DNA of 64,000 bases. Origin: Shewanella gelidimarina (lineage in GTDB: Bacteria > Pseudomonadota > Gammaproteobacteria > Enterobacterales > Shewanellaceae). This document shows, piece by piece, positions 11,696 to 21,397 of the stretch. The stretch spans positions 111,031 through 175,030 of the forward strand of contig NZ_JAKIKW010000007.1 of the NCBI RefSeq assembly GCF_023283945.1, written 5' to 3'. The notes beneath the pieces were generated by a model. The model ran no database searches. It was not told the DNA's origin and was given only the letters and a program-made list of their open reading frames with translations. Position 1 is the stretch's first letter, and each line of letters starts with the position of its first letter. The position numbers were made by a program, and so were the translations under genes.

Positions 11696-12337
11696 CTATG
11701 GGGCTAATCTATCTCGCTGCCATTGACCATCGGCTGATTTAACATAAATAAATCGATCATGCAGCCTGTTCTCGCCGCCCTGCCAAAATTCAATGCTTTT
11801 TGGCTTAACGATGTAGCCTCCCCAAAACTTTGGCAGTGGAACATCGCCATTGGCAAACTTAGCCTTCATCTCGGCGAATTTTGTTTCCAGTGCTTTCCTG
11901 GCTGAAATTGGGCTAGATTGCTTTGAAACCCATGCCGCTATTTGACTGTCTTTGGGGCGAGACATGAAGTATTTCAATACTTCCGTCTTTGATAATGGCT
12001 CGGCTATACCGGTTATCGCCACTTGCTTTTCTAACGTGTGCCAAGGAAATAGCAAACTTACCTGTGAATTATGAGCAATATGCTGCGCTTTACGGCTCTC
12101 AAGGTTTGTAAAAAATACAAAACCATCATTACCAAACCTTTTAAGTAAAACAATCCGCTGGAACGGCTGACCACTTTCATCGACAGTACCGAGTGACATC
12201 GCCGTTGGATCTTTTATCTCTGAGTCCTTAACCACTTCTAGCCAAGAAGTAAAAAGGTCCATTGGATCATCAGGTACATTTTCGCTGTGCATCTCTCCTA
12301 GAGAATACTCTCGCCTGATATCGCTTAGCTCTGACAT
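11696..12337 (-). CDS. pdxH: Pyridoxine/pyridoxamine 5'-phosphate oxidase
   Basis: A 213-residue FMN enzyme that oxidises pyridoxine or pyridoxamine phosphate to pyridoxal phosphate with O2. Family marks are RREYSLGEM near the N-terminus, [23 protein letters not shown] in the FMN site (shown in parts here: QRIVLLK, FVFFTN, SRKAQ), [13 protein letters not shown] and the C-terminal RDRLAP with substrate-binding Arg. E. coli PdxH is 218 aa. It lies 71 bases after speB in the same direction. This is notable because SpeA, further up the same series, is a PLP enzyme. Confidence 0.96.
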   Translation of the reverse strand: MSELSDIRREYSLGEMHSENVPDDPMDLFTSWLEVVKDSEIKDPTAMSLGTVDESGQPFQRIVLLKRFGNDGFVFFTNLESRKAQHIAHNSQVSLLFPWHTLEKQVAITGIAEPLSKTEVLKYFMSRPKDSQIAAWVSKQSSPISARKALETKFAEMKAKFANGDVPLPKFWGGYIVKPKSIEFWQGGENRLHDRFIYVKSADGQWQRDRLAP

Positions 12338-12408
12338 CTATCAATCCTTTCATATTGCATGCTAAAAGAAGTACTGCAGATATTCATGTAAATACCTGTC
12401 CCAATAGC

Positions 12409-13338
12409 TTACTTAACTTTGCCGTTAGAATCAGCCCAAACATGCAATAATTCAAGCCCTAATGTGGCACCTGCCAGTGCAGTGATCTCAGCACTGTCAT
12501 ACGCTGGTGCAACTTCCACCACATCCATACCAACGATATTCATACCATTCAAGCCACGAATAATTTTCATCGCTTTATCGCTCGTTAGACCACCACATAC
12601 GGGTGTGCCGGTGCCTGGCGCAAATGCTGGATCTAAGCAATCAATATCAAAGGTAACGTACATTGGCATATCGCCGACTCTTTCACGGATTTGTGCGACG
12701 ATTTGCTCTGCACTTTGATCATTCGCGGCTCCTGCATCAATGACTTTGAAGAGGTGGTTTGATTGATCGTACTCCGTTCTGATACCCACTTGAATAGAGT
12801 GTTCTGCAGCAATAAGCCCCTCTTTTGGTGCGTGATAAAACATCGTACCGTGGTCATACTTACTGCCTTGACTGTAAGTGTCAGTATGCGCATCGAAATG
12901 GAGTAACGCCATTTTGCCATGTTTTTTGTAGTGAGCACGTAGTAGAGGCAAAGTAACGAAATGATCACCACCGAAACTTAATAGCGCTTTACCCGACTCA
13001 ACAATTGCCGTGGCAAAATCTTCAACTCGCTTAGTAAAGTCAGCAGAATCGCCGCAGTCATAGACAAGATCACCGGCATCAACCACTTTAATGTGATCAC
13101 TTAGTTTAAATTGCCAAGGCCAGCGCGACTCTTCCCACGCTAAGTTAACGGAGGCTTGACGGATTGCACCCGGTCCCATGCGGCCGCCTGAACGTCCTGT
13201 GGTTGCCATATCAAAAGGCAAACCTAACACCACAACATCTGCATCACTCTCTAATGGCTTAAACTCTAGTGGCAATCTTAAGTAGCCAAACGCATTTGAG
13301 TAAAGCGAGTAATCAGGTTTGTCAGCGATAGTAGTCAT
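12409..13338 (-). CDS. speB: Agmatinase (ureohydrolase)
   Basis: A 309-residue Mn-dependent ureohydrolase. It has the metal-binding motifs [18 protein letters not shown] and [17 protein letters not shown]. Agmatinase splits agmatine to putrescine and urea, the step after SpeA. E. coli SpeB is 306 aa with the same motif spacing. It follows the AdoMetDC gene by 24 bases, so the two are almost certainly co-transcribed. A role on N1-aminopropylagmatine instead of agmatine is possible, given the neighbour, and cannot be told from the motifs. Confidence 0.93.
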   Translation of the reverse strand: MTTIADKPDYSLYSNAFGYLRLPLEFKPLESDADVVVLGLPFDMATTGRSGGRMGPGAIRQASVNLAWEESRWPWQFKLSDHIKVVDAGDLVYDCGDSADFTKRVEDFATAIVESGKALLSFGGDHFVTLPLLRAHYKKHGKMALLHFDAHTDTYSQGSKYDHGTMFYHAPKEGLIAAEHSIQVGIRTEYDQSNHLFKVIDAGAANDQSAEQIVAQIRERVGDMPMYVTFDIDCLDPAFAPGTGTPVCGGLTSDKAMKIIRGLNGMNIVGMDVVEVAPAYDSAEITALAGATLGLELLHVWADSNGKVK

Positions 13339-13362
13339 AAAAGCTCCGTAAAAGGTCTAAAT

Positions 13363-14283
13363 TCACAATGTATGAGCTGTTAACTTTTCGCTAGCAGCTT
13401 GAATATAATGTTTATAATTAAAATAATTCGTTGTATTAAGCTGCAGGTCACAACGAGCTACTTCAATATGTTCAGGAAAGCCACTGGTGCTAATTTGTTG
13501 ATTAACACCGATCACATCCCAACTACGGGGGTGTAAGATATTTAACATGGCGGTGAATATATTGAACGCATATAGCTCAAAGTTCAAGTTCGTTTCAATA
13601 CTCACATAAGCACTTTGTGCTTGAGGTGTAATATGAACGGTTATGAACTGTTCGCCATTCAAACCATTTACTGAGTACCCACAAGGATCGAAAAGGTGAT
13701 CATCAAAAATGAAGTCGGGTAATAATGCGTGTAAATTGAGCTGGCTCAATATCATCTGCTTGATTTGACTGGGTTGACGAAGATAATCAGCGACCTCGCC
13801 TTTGATGTGATACATCAACAAGTTAGTGCTACTGCAGAGCTTTTCAGTCATTTCGCTGCAAAAAAGATAATGGTGATGACCATCTAAATGACCCACACGA
13901 TATGCGGTTCCGCTTAGCCTAGATTGTAATTGTTTGGCGTCATCTTCAAAGTGTGTAGATTGAAGGTGAGACAAAAACTCGCTCTTTCTCTGATAGTTAA
14001 ATGATGAAATATTATCTTCACCGATTTCATCAATCAAAAAAATGCCAGCTTTAACTAGGTTGGTATTGCCACATGTAATGAGTAACAGTTTGTTATCCCA
14101 AACAAAAAGGCTAGATTCACTTAGGATATAAGCATCACAGTCGTCATTTGACATGACGGAAAGAATGTCTGCTCCTGCTAGTAAAAGTCCACGATCCCAG
14201 AACGCACGTTCATAGCTTCGTAGTGAACGAACTCCATATTTGACTCGGAGCTCGATTTTCTTTTCTGAACCTTCAAAAAACAT
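13363..14283 (-). CDS. S-adenosylmethionine decarboxylase, eukaryote-type
   Basis: A 306-residue proenzyme of the eukaryotic AdoMetDC family rather than bacterial SpeD. It makes decarboxylated AdoMet, the aminopropyl donor for spermidine. FFEGSEK at the N-terminus carries the two Glu of the family. YILSESSLFV (52-61) is the self-cleavage site, predicted between Glu56 and Ser57, where Ser57 would become the pyruvoyl group. TCGNT supplies Cys71 (human Cys82), FDPCGYSVNG the processing Ser, and VHITPQAQSAYVSIETN the processing His. The gene lies between speA and speB. Such genes are known in some Shewanella-type bacteria; animal contamination is ruled out by context. Confidence 0.92.
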   Translation of the reverse strand: MFFEGSEKKIELRVKYGVRSLRSYERAFWDRGLLLAGADILSVMSNDDCDAYILSESSLFVWDNKLLLITCGNTNLVKAGIFLIDEIGEDNISSFNYQRKSEFLSHLQSTHFEDDAKQLQSRLSGTAYRVGHLDGHHHYLFCSEMTEKLCSSTNLLMYHIKGEVADYLRQPSQIKQMILSQLNLHALLPDFIFDDHLFDPCGYSVNGLNGEQFITVHITPQAQSAYVSIETNLNFELYAFNIFTAMLNILHPRSWDVIGVNQQISTSGFPEHIEVARCDLQLNTTNYFNYKHYIQAASEKLTAHTL

Positions 14284-14303
14284 CTAGCGTCTCTTTTTTG
14301 CGT

Positions 14304-14340
14304 AAAAAATAAGACCAGCGCTGAGTACACTCAACACTGG
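14304..14340 (-). terminator. Terminator or attenuator between speA and AdoMetDC gene
   Basis: A 12-bp stem (CCAGTGTTGAGT with ACTCAGCGCTGG, two G-U pairs) followed by TCTTATTTTTT on the minus strand. It lies between speA and the next gene, so it could reduce read-through in the cluster. Confidence 0.75.
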
Positions 14341-14370
14341 CCTGATAAAACTCAACATCTATCTAAACTA

Positions 14371-16281
14371 TCAAAAATCTTCTAGATACGTATACCCTTT
14401 TAAGCCTAACTGCAGCTCTTCAAGAATACTACAGCGCTCATCTTCATCAATATGCTTATTAACTAATTCTTCATACGTTCTCATAAATGAAACCGCTTCC
14501 AAATTCACATACCTAAGCACATCTGCGACCGTGTCTCCTTCTAAGACCGAATCAATATTAGTGCGGCCATTTTCATCAATTCGAACCACTGCAGAGTTAG
14601 TATCCCCAAATAGGTTATGCATATCGCCTAAGATTTCTTGATATGCCCCGACTAAAAAGAAGCCTATAAGGTAAGGGCTTTCTTGCGTCCAAGCAGGTAC
14701 AGGCAGCGTGGTTTCAATACCTTGTCCATCAACATATTGATCGACAATACCGTCTGAGTCACAGGTAATATCAAGCATGACTGCGCGGCGCTCAGGTGCT
14801 TTATCTAACCCTGAAAGGGGTAAGACCGGAAAGACTTGATCAATGCCCCATGCATCAGGCAATGACTGAAACAACGAAAAATTAACAAAGAACTTATCGG
14901 CTAACTTTTCGTTTAACTCATCAATAACCGGACGATGGAAACGATATTTCGGACTCATGCTGCCTTGTAATTCATGGCATACACGCAAATTAATTTGCTC
15001 AGCCCAGGCTCTATCTGCAAGGCTCAGTTGTCCTAATGCAAATAGAGAGTGCGCTTCGCTAAGATCGCTTTGACAGTCATGGAAAATTTCAATTAGTGCT
15101 CTTTGATCCGCTTTCCCACTCACTTCAGTCCAAGATTGCCACATATTTTGTAGCAACTGTGGCGCATCATCGCTTGGAGGTAGGATATTTTCCGGCTTAT
15201 ATGACTCAGTACCGATAACATCTGTCAATAATACCGCGTGATGTGCGGTTAAGTATCGGCCAGATTCTGAGATAATCCTCGGCATCGGCTGCTCATATTC
15301 TTTACACATATCATTAAGCACGCTAACGATATTGTTAGCATATTCAGTTAGACCGTAGTTCATCGAGTTAGCGCTTTGACTACGAGTACCATCGTAATCA
15401 ACCGCCAGTCCACCGCCAACATCAAAGCACTTAACATTAGCGCCTAGTTTCATTAATTCACAATAAAAACGGCCAGCTTCACTTACGCCTTGGCGAATAT
15501 CTCGAATATTGGCAATTTGCGACCCTAGATGAAAATGCAGTAACTCTAATGAGTCCAACATACCTGCATATTTCAATTCATCGATAACTTTGAGAACTTG
15601 CGCGGCTGACAGCCCAAATTTAGACTTTTCGCCGCCACTCGCCTGCCACTTACCCTTGCCTTGAAATGCTAAACGCACTCTTAAGCCGAGTCTCGGCGTC
15701 ACGCCAAGCTCTTTAGCTTGTTCTAGCACCACTTTAAGCTCAGACATTTTCTCAAGCACAATGTAAACCTTATGCCCGAGCTTCTCGCCAATTAATGCTA
15801 AGCGAATATATTCTTTATCTTTATAACCATTGCAGATAATCACAGAGCTGGCTTTTTGAGCCATTGCAAGGACAGCCATTAATTCAGGCTTACTTCCCGC
15901 CTCAAGCCCTAATTGCGGCACTTCTTTTTCAACTTGACTCGCCAAGATCTCTTCAACAACCGTTTGCTGCTGATTAACCTTAATCGGGTAGACTAGTAGA
16001 TAGTCAGCTTCGTATTGGTACTTTTGAATCGCCTGATTAAACGCCTGACACAGACTATTAACTCTGTGATGAAGGATCTGTGGAAATCGAACTAAAACAG
16101 GCAGAGCAACGCCCGCTTTAACCATATCTTTGGCAAGTTCATTTAACCCAATTTTACAATCAGGACGACTAGGATCTGGAGAGGCTGTTACTTCTCCCTC
16201 ATCACTAATACCATAGAGCCCTTGGCTCCAATAGTTTACGTTGTAACTTGCACGTGCATCATCAATAGACCAATTGCTCAT
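14371..16281 (-). CDS. speA: Biosynthetic arginine decarboxylase
   Basis: A 636-residue PLP-dependent fold III decarboxylase turning arginine into agmatine. YPIKVNQQQ has the PLP Lys, [11 protein letters not shown] and [11 protein letters not shown] follow, then [15 protein letters not shown], and [12 protein letters not shown]. The C-terminal half has CDSDG and the [14 protein letters not shown] stretch of the active site. E. coli SpeA is 658 aa; this one has a shorter N-terminus and no obvious signal peptide, so it is probably cytosolic. First gene of the speA-AdoMetDC-speB series. Confidence 0.97.
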   Translation of the reverse strand: MSNWSIDDARASYNVNYWSQGLYGISDEGEVTASPDPSRPDCKIGLNELAKDMVKAGVALPVLVRFPQILHHRVNSLCQAFNQAIQKYQYEADYLLVYPIKVNQQQTVVEEILASQVEKEVPQLGLEAGSKPELMAVLAMAQKASSVIICNGYKDKEYIRLALIGEKLGHKVYIVLEKMSELKVVLEQAKELGVTPRLGLRVRLAFQGKGKWQASGGEKSKFGLSAAQVLKVIDELKYAGMLDSLELLHFHLGSQIANIRDIRQGVSEAGRFYCELMKLGANVKCFDVGGGLAVDYDGTRSQSANSMNYGLTEYANNIVSVLNDMCKEYEQPMPRIISESGRYLTAHHAVLLTDVIGTESYKPENILPPSDDAPQLLQNMWQSWTEVSGKADQRALIEIFHDCQSDLSEAHSLFALGQLSLADRAWAEQINLRVCHELQGSMSPKYRFHRPVIDELNEKLADKFFVNFSLFQSLPDAWGIDQVFPVLPLSGLDKAPERRAVMLDITCDSDGIVDQYVDGQGIETTLPVPAWTQESPYLIGFFLVGAYQEILGDMHNLFGDTNSAVVRIDENGRTNIDSVLEGDTVADVLRYVNLEAVSFMRTYEELVNKHIDEDERCSILEELQLGLKGYTYLEDF

Positions 16282-16818
16282 ATTTTCCTAACCTGCCTAT
16301 TTAACCTATGTAACGCCAAACAAAGCCCATTGCTCCATTTAACCATCTTATTACTTTGTGCCATTCACGAAAAAATGACGAACTCTATGTCCTGTGCTGC
16401 TGCACTAACCGCCTTTACGCGCACTGAAAGCTTACGTTGCTAGCTGATAAACATAGCATGTAAAACGCGTGGGTTGAATTCATCACTGCGTTTTTGTCGG
16501 TGGTAACCTTGCTAAACACCGGGTAAACATTGCGTGTTATTAGCGCCATTTGACCGTGTTTTTTGGGGCGCAATTAAACCTTGAGGAGGTGAATAAATCA
16601 AGCTTAACCTTAAGGATTTCAGCAAAAATATTGGTATCGCCTAGGCTAAAGTACCAAACCATCACCACAACGACAAAACGCCCCCTAAAATGACCCCATT
16701 TATTCCGGCTAAATCACATCTTCTCTGTATTAGTGCATTGTGACTAAAGCATATTGAAATGAATTCCACTATAATCGCTGCAGAAGTTAGTTGTCATAGT
16801 TAAAAAGTAGAGAGAAAC
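16282..16818. other. Intergenic region upstream of divergent speA and cvfB-like genes
   Basis: About 540 bases without a convincing gene. There is a perfect ribosome-site-like sequence (GAGGAGGTGA, near 16583) with no start codon at the right distance and no downstream frame. A TATAAT lies near 16770 upstream of the rightward gene but lacks a good -35. The region should hold both promoters. Confidence 0.4.
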
Positions 16819-17652
16819 ATGATTGAGATAGGCAAACCCTGCAAGCTCGAAGTTGTCAAACAAGTTGAATTTGGCGTTTATTTAGATGCCAAGGACTTAG
16901 GTCAGGTGCTGCTCCCGAGCAAAGTCGTCCCGAAAGAGTGCCATGTCGGCGATATGGTCAACGTGTTTCTCTATTTAGATTCTGAAGACATGGTTATTGC
17001 AACGACTAAACGTGCATTAGGACAAGTAGGCCAGTTTGCCTTTTTGGAAGCAAAAGTGAATGGTCCCTACGGATGTTTTCTTGATTGGGGATTAGACAAA
17101 GATCTGCTGCTTCCTTTTGGCGAGCAACATCGTGAAATTGAAGAAGGTAAATCATACCTTGTCTATATCTATACCAGTCACGTTGATGACCGCATTGTAG
17201 CCTCCTCTAAAGTCGATAAGTTCTTAGATTTAACAGAACCTACTTATGAAGATGGTGAAGAAGTGAGTCTTATTATTGGTGGAACAACTGATCTTGGCTT
17301 TAAGGCGATCATCAACAATGCACATTGGGGTGTACTTTATACCAATGAAGTCTTCACTCGTCTTAGCTTTGGTCAGAAAATCAAGGGCTTTGTTAAGCGT
17401 GTTAGAAGCGATGGTAAAATTGATCTATCTTTGCAGAAAGGCGTCAAAGAAGAGTTAGATCAACATTCAACAACCATCTTGTTTAAATTAAAACAAGCTG
17501 GCGGTTTTTTACCCCTCAATGATAAAACAGATGCTGAAGTCATATACGCTCAAATGTCTATGAGTAAAAAAGCCTTCAAAAAGAGTATTGGTGGCTTGTA
17601 TAAGAAAGAGCAGATCACTATCTCACCCGAAGGGATCCGCTTAGTCGATTAA
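16819..17652 (+). CDS. CvfB/YitL-like S1 RNA-binding protein
   Basis: A 277-residue protein built of S1-like modules: about 1-65 (GQVLLPSKVVP), 70-130 (FGV-type CFLDWGLDKDLLLPF) and 145-210 (GFKAIINNAHWGVLYTNEVF, GFVKRVRSDGKIDLSLQ). It ends in a small winged-helix segment (MSKKAFKKSIGGLYKKEQI). This is the layout of CvfB, a virulence-linked RNA-binding protein in Staphylococcus and a conserved protein of unknown exact role in gammaproteobacteria. Start preceded by AGAGAGAAAC. Monocistronic with a strong terminator. Confidence 0.85.
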   Translation: MIEIGKPCKLEVVKQVEFGVYLDAKDLGQVLLPSKVVPKECHVGDMVNVFLYLDSEDMVIATTKRALGQVGQFAFLEAKVNGPYGCFLDWGLDKDLLLPFGEQHREIEEGKSYLVYIYTSHVDDRIVASSKVDKFLDLTEPTYEDGEEVSLIIGGTTDLGFKAIINNAHWGVLYTNEVFTRLSFGQKIKGFVKRVRSDGKIDLSLQKGVKEELDQHSTTILFKLKQAGGFLPLNDKTDAEVIYAQMSMSKKAFKKSIGGLYKKEQITISPEGIRLVD

Positions 17653-17732
17653 TATCTGACTGTGTAGCCAGTGTATACGGCTATAAATACAGCGATTATA
17701 GGTGATGTAAGTTAAACCACCTTTGCATTGAA

Positions 17733-17766
17733 GCATGGCTCTGTTATAACAAAGCCATGCTTTTTT
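17733..17766 (+). terminator. Terminator after cvfB-like gene
   Basis: GCATGGCT and AAGCCATGC stem with an 11-base loop and six T. Confidence 0.85.
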
Positions 17767-17780
17767 ATTAAGGGATCAAA

Positions 17781-18455
17781 ATGGAACTTACTCAACATGA
17801 AGCACGGATTATTGGTGTGCTACTCGAGAAGGAGCTCACTACGCCTGAACAGTACCCTTTATCTCTCAATAGTTTGACATCCGGTTGCAATCAGAAGTCT
17901 AGCAGAGAACCCGTGCTTAACTTAAGCGAATCAGACGTTCAAAACACACTCGATAGCCTAACAAAAAAACGCCTAATTTCAGACCAATCAGGCTTTGGTA
18001 GTCGCGTCCTCAAATATAAGCACCGCTTCTGTAATACTGAATTTAGTGATTTGCGGTTAAATCCTGCGCAACTGGCCATTGTTTGCCTGCTATTACTCCG
18101 CGGTCCACAAACACCAGGAGAGTTAAGAACGCGTAGTAATCGATTACATGAATTTGGCGACGTCAGTGAAGTTGAACATGCATTAATTGAGCTCGCGCGC
18201 AGAGAAACACCACTCGTTGCTCTGTTAGCAAAAGAGCCCGGAAAAAGAGAAGCACGTTATTGTCAGCTTTTCACCCCCTGCAGTACAAACGTAGAATCTA
18301 GCGCCTTATTGCCTATCGAAGCAGTAAAGCTCGACAACTCACAGCAGGGACTGAGCGACAAAGTCGCTAAGCTCGAAATTGAAGTCAGTGAATTAAAGGT
18401 ACTGGTGCAACAACTGCTAGCAACACAAGCCGATATCGAGTTAAATAATAATTAA
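17781..18455 (+). CDS. YceH family (DUF480) protein
   Basis: A 224-residue protein of the YceH/UPF0502 family. It is two winged-helix repeats ([20 protein letters not shown] and [22 protein letters not shown]) with [10 protein letters not shown] between, followed by a coiled-coil end (about 190-215). The family is widely conserved in proteobacteria, and its function is not established; the fold suggests nucleic-acid binding. It starts just after the preceding terminator with AAGGGATCAAA upstream. Confidence 0.9.
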   Translation: MELTQHEARIIGVLLEKELTTPEQYPLSLNSLTSGCNQKSSREPVLNLSESDVQNTLDSLTKKRLISDQSGFGSRVLKYKHRFCNTEFSDLRLNPAQLAIVCLLLLRGPQTPGELRTRSNRLHEFGDVSEVEHALIELARRETPLVALLAKEPGKREARYCQLFTPCSTNVESSALLPIEAVKLDNSQQGLSDKVAKLEIEVSELKVLVQQLLATQADIELNNN

Positions 18456-18541
18456 TTCACAAGTACTCATGTATGGTTAACGCCCGTCAGTTCTGGTGTT
18501 AATCTGTTAGCCGTTTTAATTCCACAGATTAAGGGAATAGT

Positions 18542-19375
18542 TTGGAAAACAGTCAACATAGCAACAATTTGCGCAATACCCTTTTACTTGCCCAATTTGA
18601 AGTCAAAAAAATGTTATTCAACCCTAGAGGGATGATTGCGCTTGCCGCTTTTGCGCTCGTTTGGTTACTTATTTTACTCTATCCAATCCGCGGAGCATCA
18701 GAGTTTTTAATCACTCCCCACTACAAAGATCTTATCGAAGGCATATTTGGGCCGGACGTTGTTAGTGAGTTGTTCAAATGGTCTGTCGCTGAATTGGCTA
18801 TTTATTGGATTGCAGCGCTGTACCTGTTTCCAATGTTCAGTATCTTTATTGCAGCAGATCAGTTCTCCTCTGACAAATCTCGCGGTACATTCCGCTTCTT
18901 AACGCTTAGAACCAGTAGAGAAAGCATTTTCTTCGGCCGCTTTTTAGGCCATATGACAATTCAAACTATTTTGGTTTCTTTAACGGTGTTAGCCACTATT
19001 GCGCTCGCGGTGAGTAGAGAAACGGCACTATTAATGCCCGCAATAACCAGTGGCATATTGGTTATCGTCAACCTTGTTATAGTGATTTTACCCTATACCG
19101 CATTAATGGCGATACTCTCGCTCTACGCAAACTCAGCGCGTCAGGCAACCATATATGCCATTCTTATTTGGGCTGCAATGTCGATAACCATCGCTGTCAT
19201 CAATAACTTCCTACCCATCATTAGTGAATTAAAATGGATCCTTCCAGGCTCACAGATTTCATTAATGATTAACACCCAAGGCTTAGGCAGCTTTGCATAT
19301 GCTCCTGTGGCTTTATTGCAAACAATAGTGCTTCTGTTACTAGGACGTATATATATCAAACGGAGCGCGCTATGA
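18542..19375 (+). CDS. ABC-2 type transporter permease
   Basis: A 277-residue integral membrane protein with about six membrane segments (about 32-50, 90-110, 140-160, 170-195, 205-225, 255-272). DQFSSDKSRGTFRFLTLRTSR is typical of ABC-2 exporter permeases in the first cytosolic loop. Start is TTG at 18542, with AAGGGAATAG just upstream. It overlaps the ATPase gene by 4 bases (ATGA), so the two are translationally coupled. Substrate unknown; neighbours give no clue. Confidence 0.88.
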   Translation: MENSQHSNNLRNTLLLAQFEVKKMLFNPRGMIALAAFALVWLLILLYPIRGASEFLITPHYKDLIEGIFGPDVVSELFKWSVAELAIYWIAALYLFPMFSIFIAADQFSSDKSRGTFRFLTLRTSRESIFFGRFLGHMTIQTILVSLTVLATIALAVSRETALLMPAITSGILVIVNLVIVILPYTALMAILSLYANSARQATIYAILIWAAMSITIAVINNFLPIISELKWILPGSQISLMINTQGLGSFAYAPVALLQTIVLLLLGRIYIKRSAL

Positions 19376-20271
19376 GACTCATTGAATGTAAAGGTTTATC
19401 GAAATCCTACGGCAGTAAACAGGCATTAAGGCAGGTTGATCTTAACTTGGAAGCCGGAGAGCCGATTGCTTTAGTTGGACCCAATGGGGCGGGTAAAACC
19501 ACGCTATTCAGCCTTTTATGCGGTTATATAACACCTACTGATGGCGAGGTTAGTATACTGGGTCATACGCCTGGAGATAGCGCACTGCTTGGACGTGTCT
19601 CTTCTCTGCCTCAAGATGCCACTCTTGACCCTAACTTTGATATCCTGACTCAACTTGTGCTGTTTGCTACTTTGCAGGGCTTTTCTAAAAGTGACGCGAA
19701 ATCGGAAGGCCTAAGAGTTTTATCTTTAGTCGACCTCGCCGATTGTGCCTCACAGAAGCCTAAATCATTAAGCCACGGTATGGCAAAACGAGTCGCTATC
19801 GCTCAATCGTTAATTGGTTCGCCAGAATTAGTATTATTAGACGAACCGACAGCGGGTCTTGATCCCGCCAACGCCAAGAAAATTCGTGAATTGGTTAGAA
19901 CGCTTTCAAGCAAGACAACCTTTATCATCAGCTCACACAATTTAGATGAACTTGAAAAACTCTGCGGACAAGTTTTGTATCTAGAGCAAGGACAGCTAAC
20001 CCAATCAGTGTCCATGAATGATAACTTACAAAATCAGTATATTACGTTAACGATGCAGCAGTGTGATGCCGATAAAGTCGTTGATGCTGTCATGGCACTA
20101 CCTGACATAAACTCAATTGAGAAGAAACAACATAACGAGTTTTTGATAAAGCATAATAGCGAAGAGGATTATGCCATTGAAAGTGCCCTATTCGCTTTAT
20201 TCAAGCATAACAACTGGCAATATAAAGCCATTCTCAAAGGACGCACCCTTGAAGATAAACTCTTCTCTTAA
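19372..20271 (+). CDS. ABC transporter ATP-binding protein
   Basis: A 299-residue ATPase. Walker A GPNGAGKTT, Q-loop SSLPQDATL, signature LSHGMAKRVAIAQSL, Walker B LVLLDEPTAGLDP and the switch His in SSHNLDEL are all intact. The C-terminal 70 residues resemble the regulatory tail of CcmA/NatA-like exporters. Partner of the upstream permease through a 4-base overlap. It likely powers export of an unknown substrate. Confidence 0.92.
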   Translation: MRLIECKGLSKSYGSKQALRQVDLNLEAGEPIALVGPNGAGKTTLFSLLCGYITPTDGEVSILGHTPGDSALLGRVSSLPQDATLDPNFDILTQLVLFATLQGFSKSDAKSEGLRVLSLVDLADCASQKPKSLSHGMAKRVAIAQSLIGSPELVLLDEPTAGLDPANAKKIRELVRTLSSKTTFIISSHNLDELEKLCGQVLYLEQGQLTQSVSMNDNLQNQYITLTMQQCDADKVVDAVMALPDINSIEKKQHNEFLIKHNSEEDYAIESALFALFKHNNWQYKAILKGRTLEDKLFS

Positions 20272-20313
20272 TAAGTGACTCGCTGAATACATTGTCTATT
20301 GAATGATGATTGC

Positions 20314-20347
20314 ACACGACTGGTACCAAGGTGCCAGTCGTGTTTTC
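20314..20347 (+). terminator. Terminator after the ABC transporter genes
   Basis: 14-bp stem (ACACGACTGGTACC with GGTGCCAGTCGTGT, one G-U pair), two-base loop, then TTTT. Confidence 0.85.
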
Positions 20348-20811
20348 AGCGTCCAATGGGCCCTGTCCCGCTACTAACATCACTTTCTACAATACTTCAA
20401 ACTGCATAATACTCTTTACCCAACACCGCTTAACCCGCCCAATAACCAAAGTAATCAGTGCTCCCCATTGCATTGATTGTAGATAATGGTGGTCCGTGAA
20501 AAAGTCCATAACACGGAATAATGCTCAATCGATAATCGCTATCAATCGCCGTGCAGCTAGCAAGCGAATTGTGACAGAGAAAACCTAAACTAAAGATAGT
20601 CGCATGCTTAAGCTACAAAACAGCGTAGAAAACTAACATCCAGTAACCCATGGAGTCTATACGATGGTACTTTTGGGCTAGTAACATTTAGGCAAGTAAG
20701 ATAGAGCATGTTTTGTGTTTAGGGGCGTAACTAGATTAGGTAAAACGGAGTGAGATTTACATTTTATTGCGGAACAAAGCAGGGAATGGAATGTTTTTAA
20801 AATACAGAAAA
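20348..20811. other. Intergenic region without recognisable gene
   Basis: About 460 bases. I see only short frames broken by stops, no repeats and no RNA structure I can name. The terminators of the ABC genes and of the cold-shock gene flank it. Confidence 0.5.
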
Positions 20812-20841
20812 GAAAAAAGAGCCGTGATAAATCACGGCTCT
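20812..20841 (-). terminator. Terminator after cold-shock gene
   Basis: GAGCCGTGAT-TT-ATCACGGCTC perfect stem followed on the minus strand by TTTTTT. Confidence 0.9.
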
Positions 20842-20885
20842 TCGGAATTTTTTTGCGATTAGCTAGATGCTAATCAAGCTGGTAA

Positions 20886-21092
20886 CTAAACTACAGTTAC
20901 GTTCTCAGCTTGTGGGCCTTTTTGACCTTGAGTAACAGTAAACTGAACTTTTTGACCTTCGTCAAGAGTTTTGAAACCGTCAGAGTTGATAGCGCGGAAG
21001 TGTACGAATACATCTGGGCCAGACTCTTGCTCGATAAATCCGAAACCTTTATCAGAGTTAAACCACTTAACAACGCCAGTAACTTGAGACAT
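20886..21092 (-). CDS. Cold-shock domain protein
   Basis: A 68-residue CspA-family protein: a single OB fold with RNP1 KGFGFIE and RNP2 VFVHF. These bind single-stranded RNA and act as RNA chaperones or antiterminators. VKWFNSDKG and GPQAENVTV are typical. Which E. coli Csp it matches cannot be told. The long leader and strong promoter upstream fit cold-shock genes, whose mRNA leader often controls translation by temperature. Confidence 0.95.
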   Translation of the reverse strand: MSQVTGVVKWFNSDKGFGFIEQESGPDVFVHFRAINSDGFKTLDEGQKVQFTVTQGQKGPQAENVTVV

Positions 21093-21228
21093 AATATTGA
21101 ATCCTGTAAATATAAATTAAAGCCTTAACGGCGGTAAAGCTGGAAAATGCCGGTTTACTTAATGTTAACAGGACGAACATTGTCGTATTGAACACATAAA
21201 AATAAGCCCTAACCTTCAAGCTGCAAAC
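21093..21228 (-). ncRNA. Long 5' leader of the cold-shock mRNA
   Basis: From the predicted start of transcription near 21221 to the ATG at 21092 lie about 128 untranslated bases. cspA-type mRNAs have long leaders that fold differently in the cold. The segment has no frame, and AU-rich blocks alternate with GGCGGTAAAGC-type GC patches. The RNA-thermometer role is inference. Confidence 0.5.
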
Positions 21229-21256
21229 ACTATAAACGATTCCCATGATAAGTCAA
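21229..21256 (-). promoter_or_regulatory. Sigma-70 promoter of cold-shock gene
   Basis: On the minus strand TTGACT (21256-21251), 16-base spacer, TATAGT (21234-21229). Near consensus in both boxes. Confidence 0.7.
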
Positions 21257-21397
21257 CATACATTAATGACTAAATTTATAGTATTTTTAATACGCTATCA
21301 GCGCTCAGGAAAATCCAAAACTGAAATAACATGCAAAACTTAAACACTCTATTAAAACAGAGGCTTAAATCACGATCGCTGACTGGTACGCCCTATA

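Noticed and set aside
16583..16600. Perfect ribosome-binding sequence GAGGAGGTGA in the speA-cvfB gap
   Set aside because: No start codon at the right distance and no open frame follows, so no gene is called.
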